A stretch of 6,292 bases of DNA, taken from Pseudomonadota bacterium. Its GTDB lineage: Bacteria > Pseudomonadota > Gammaproteobacteria > Steroidobacterales > Steroidobacteraceae. The translations under genes were made by a program, and so were the position numbers. The notes under the pieces were generated by a model. That model was not told the DNA's origin. It worked only from the letters and a program-made list of their open reading frames with translations, and did not search any database. The DNA lies in contig JAJZLX010000585.1 of NCBI GenBank assembly GCA_021850555.1, forward strand, positions 1 to 6,292. The letters are read 5' to 3'. Below, one piece after another: positions 6,083 to 6,292 of the stretch (position 1 is its first letter; each line of letters begins with the position of its first letter).

Positions 6083-6292
6083 TCCAGTCTGCGTGGAACG
6101 TGAATTGTCCATAGCCATGCAGACGACCACTCGCCGCGACTAATCCCGCGGAGCGACAGAGCGCGCGTTCGAAGAAATTTTCGAGGTGAATCGCCCCGGG
6201 ATTTCCAGGAGGCTCCAATTCTTGAGAGGATGGAGTCCTATAGCTGGCCTCTGAAGAGGCAGTCGGATGGAACACTGGCTTGGCCTCAACCG
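6083..6292. other. Intergenic tail, possible start of a further plus-strand gene
   Basis: After the DUF6745-like stop there are 210 bp without a clear gene. A stem-loop lies at 6087-6124. A short perfect inverted repeat, GCCTCT-GA-AGAGGC, lies at 6247-6260. An ATG at 6267 follows AGAGG (6255-6259) at a 7-nt spacing and reads MEHWLGLN to the window edge, so a third gene of the same orientation might begin here. A second candidate ATG at 6230 also stays open to the edge. Too little is visible to call either as a gene. Confidence 0.3.
6087..6124 (+). terminator. Stem-loop directly after the DUF6745-like gene (possible terminator or 3' structure)
   Basis: GTCTGCGTGG (6087-6096) pairs with CCATGCAGAC (6115-6124) as a 10-bp stem with one G-U pair and an 18-nt loop. 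It starts 4 nt after the stop codon. No run of T follows, so it is not a classical intrinsic terminator; it may stabilise the transcript end or be chance. Confidence 0.3.

Noticed and set aside
5763..6275. A 170-codon minus-strand open frame at the right end
   Set aside because: Most of it is antisense to the conserved end of the DUF6745-like protein. No ribosome site or motif supports it.
1..6292. CRISPR array, tRNA or rRNA genes
   Set aside because: No regularly spaced direct repeats and no recognisable tRNA or rRNA segments were seen on either strand.

Overview
The window comes from a GC-rich bacterium, most likely a proteobacterium. This rests on the very GC-rich left part, the Shine-Dalgarno sites and the gene content; nothing here fixes the genus. 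Base composition changes by eye at an insertion sequence: strongly GC-rich to its left, more moderate to its right. The right part is therefore probably an accessory or transferred segment.

Left part (1-1637). A membrane di-iron fatty acid hydroxylase / sterol desaturase family gene lies on the minus strand and runs off the left edge. A TetR-family regulator is transcribed divergently from it. The 80-bp gap between them holds a perfect palindrome (8-bp arms, 3-bp spacer), a likely operator through which the TetR protein controls both genes.

Middle (1638-2821). A complete insertion sequence of about 1.18 kb encodes one rve-type DDE transposase. Its 22-bp imperfect terminal inverted repeats match at 18 of 22 positions. 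It has no visible target-site duplication and both its edges cut genes. The left edge replaces the native end of the TetR gene with 16 element-encoded codons. The right edge truncates a DUF2779 (Cas4-like) gene to its first 79-80 codons. Two broken, unrelated neighbours and no duplication suggest an IS-mediated deletion or recombination rather than a simple insertion.

Right part (2822-6292). A minus-strand gene for a winged-HTH/WYL/WCX regulator, of the BrxR/CapW architecture, lies just upstream of the truncated DUF2779 gene on the same strand. Divergent from it is a tight two-gene unit. Its first gene encodes a 110-aa His-rich protein with a GEVTGHAHA motif. One base after that stop codon comes a 456-aa protein that I recognise as DUF6745-like, with a helical region of short Leu/Trp-Gln-Leu repeats. 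The gap between the WYL gene and this unit contains a perfect 8-bp-arm palindrome overlapping the predicted -35 of the WYL promoter. My reading is an autoregulated WYL repressor that may also control the two-gene unit, whose function is unknown to me. This locus is the best candidate for an undescribed system in the window. The final 210 bp hold a stem-loop and possibly the start of another gene.
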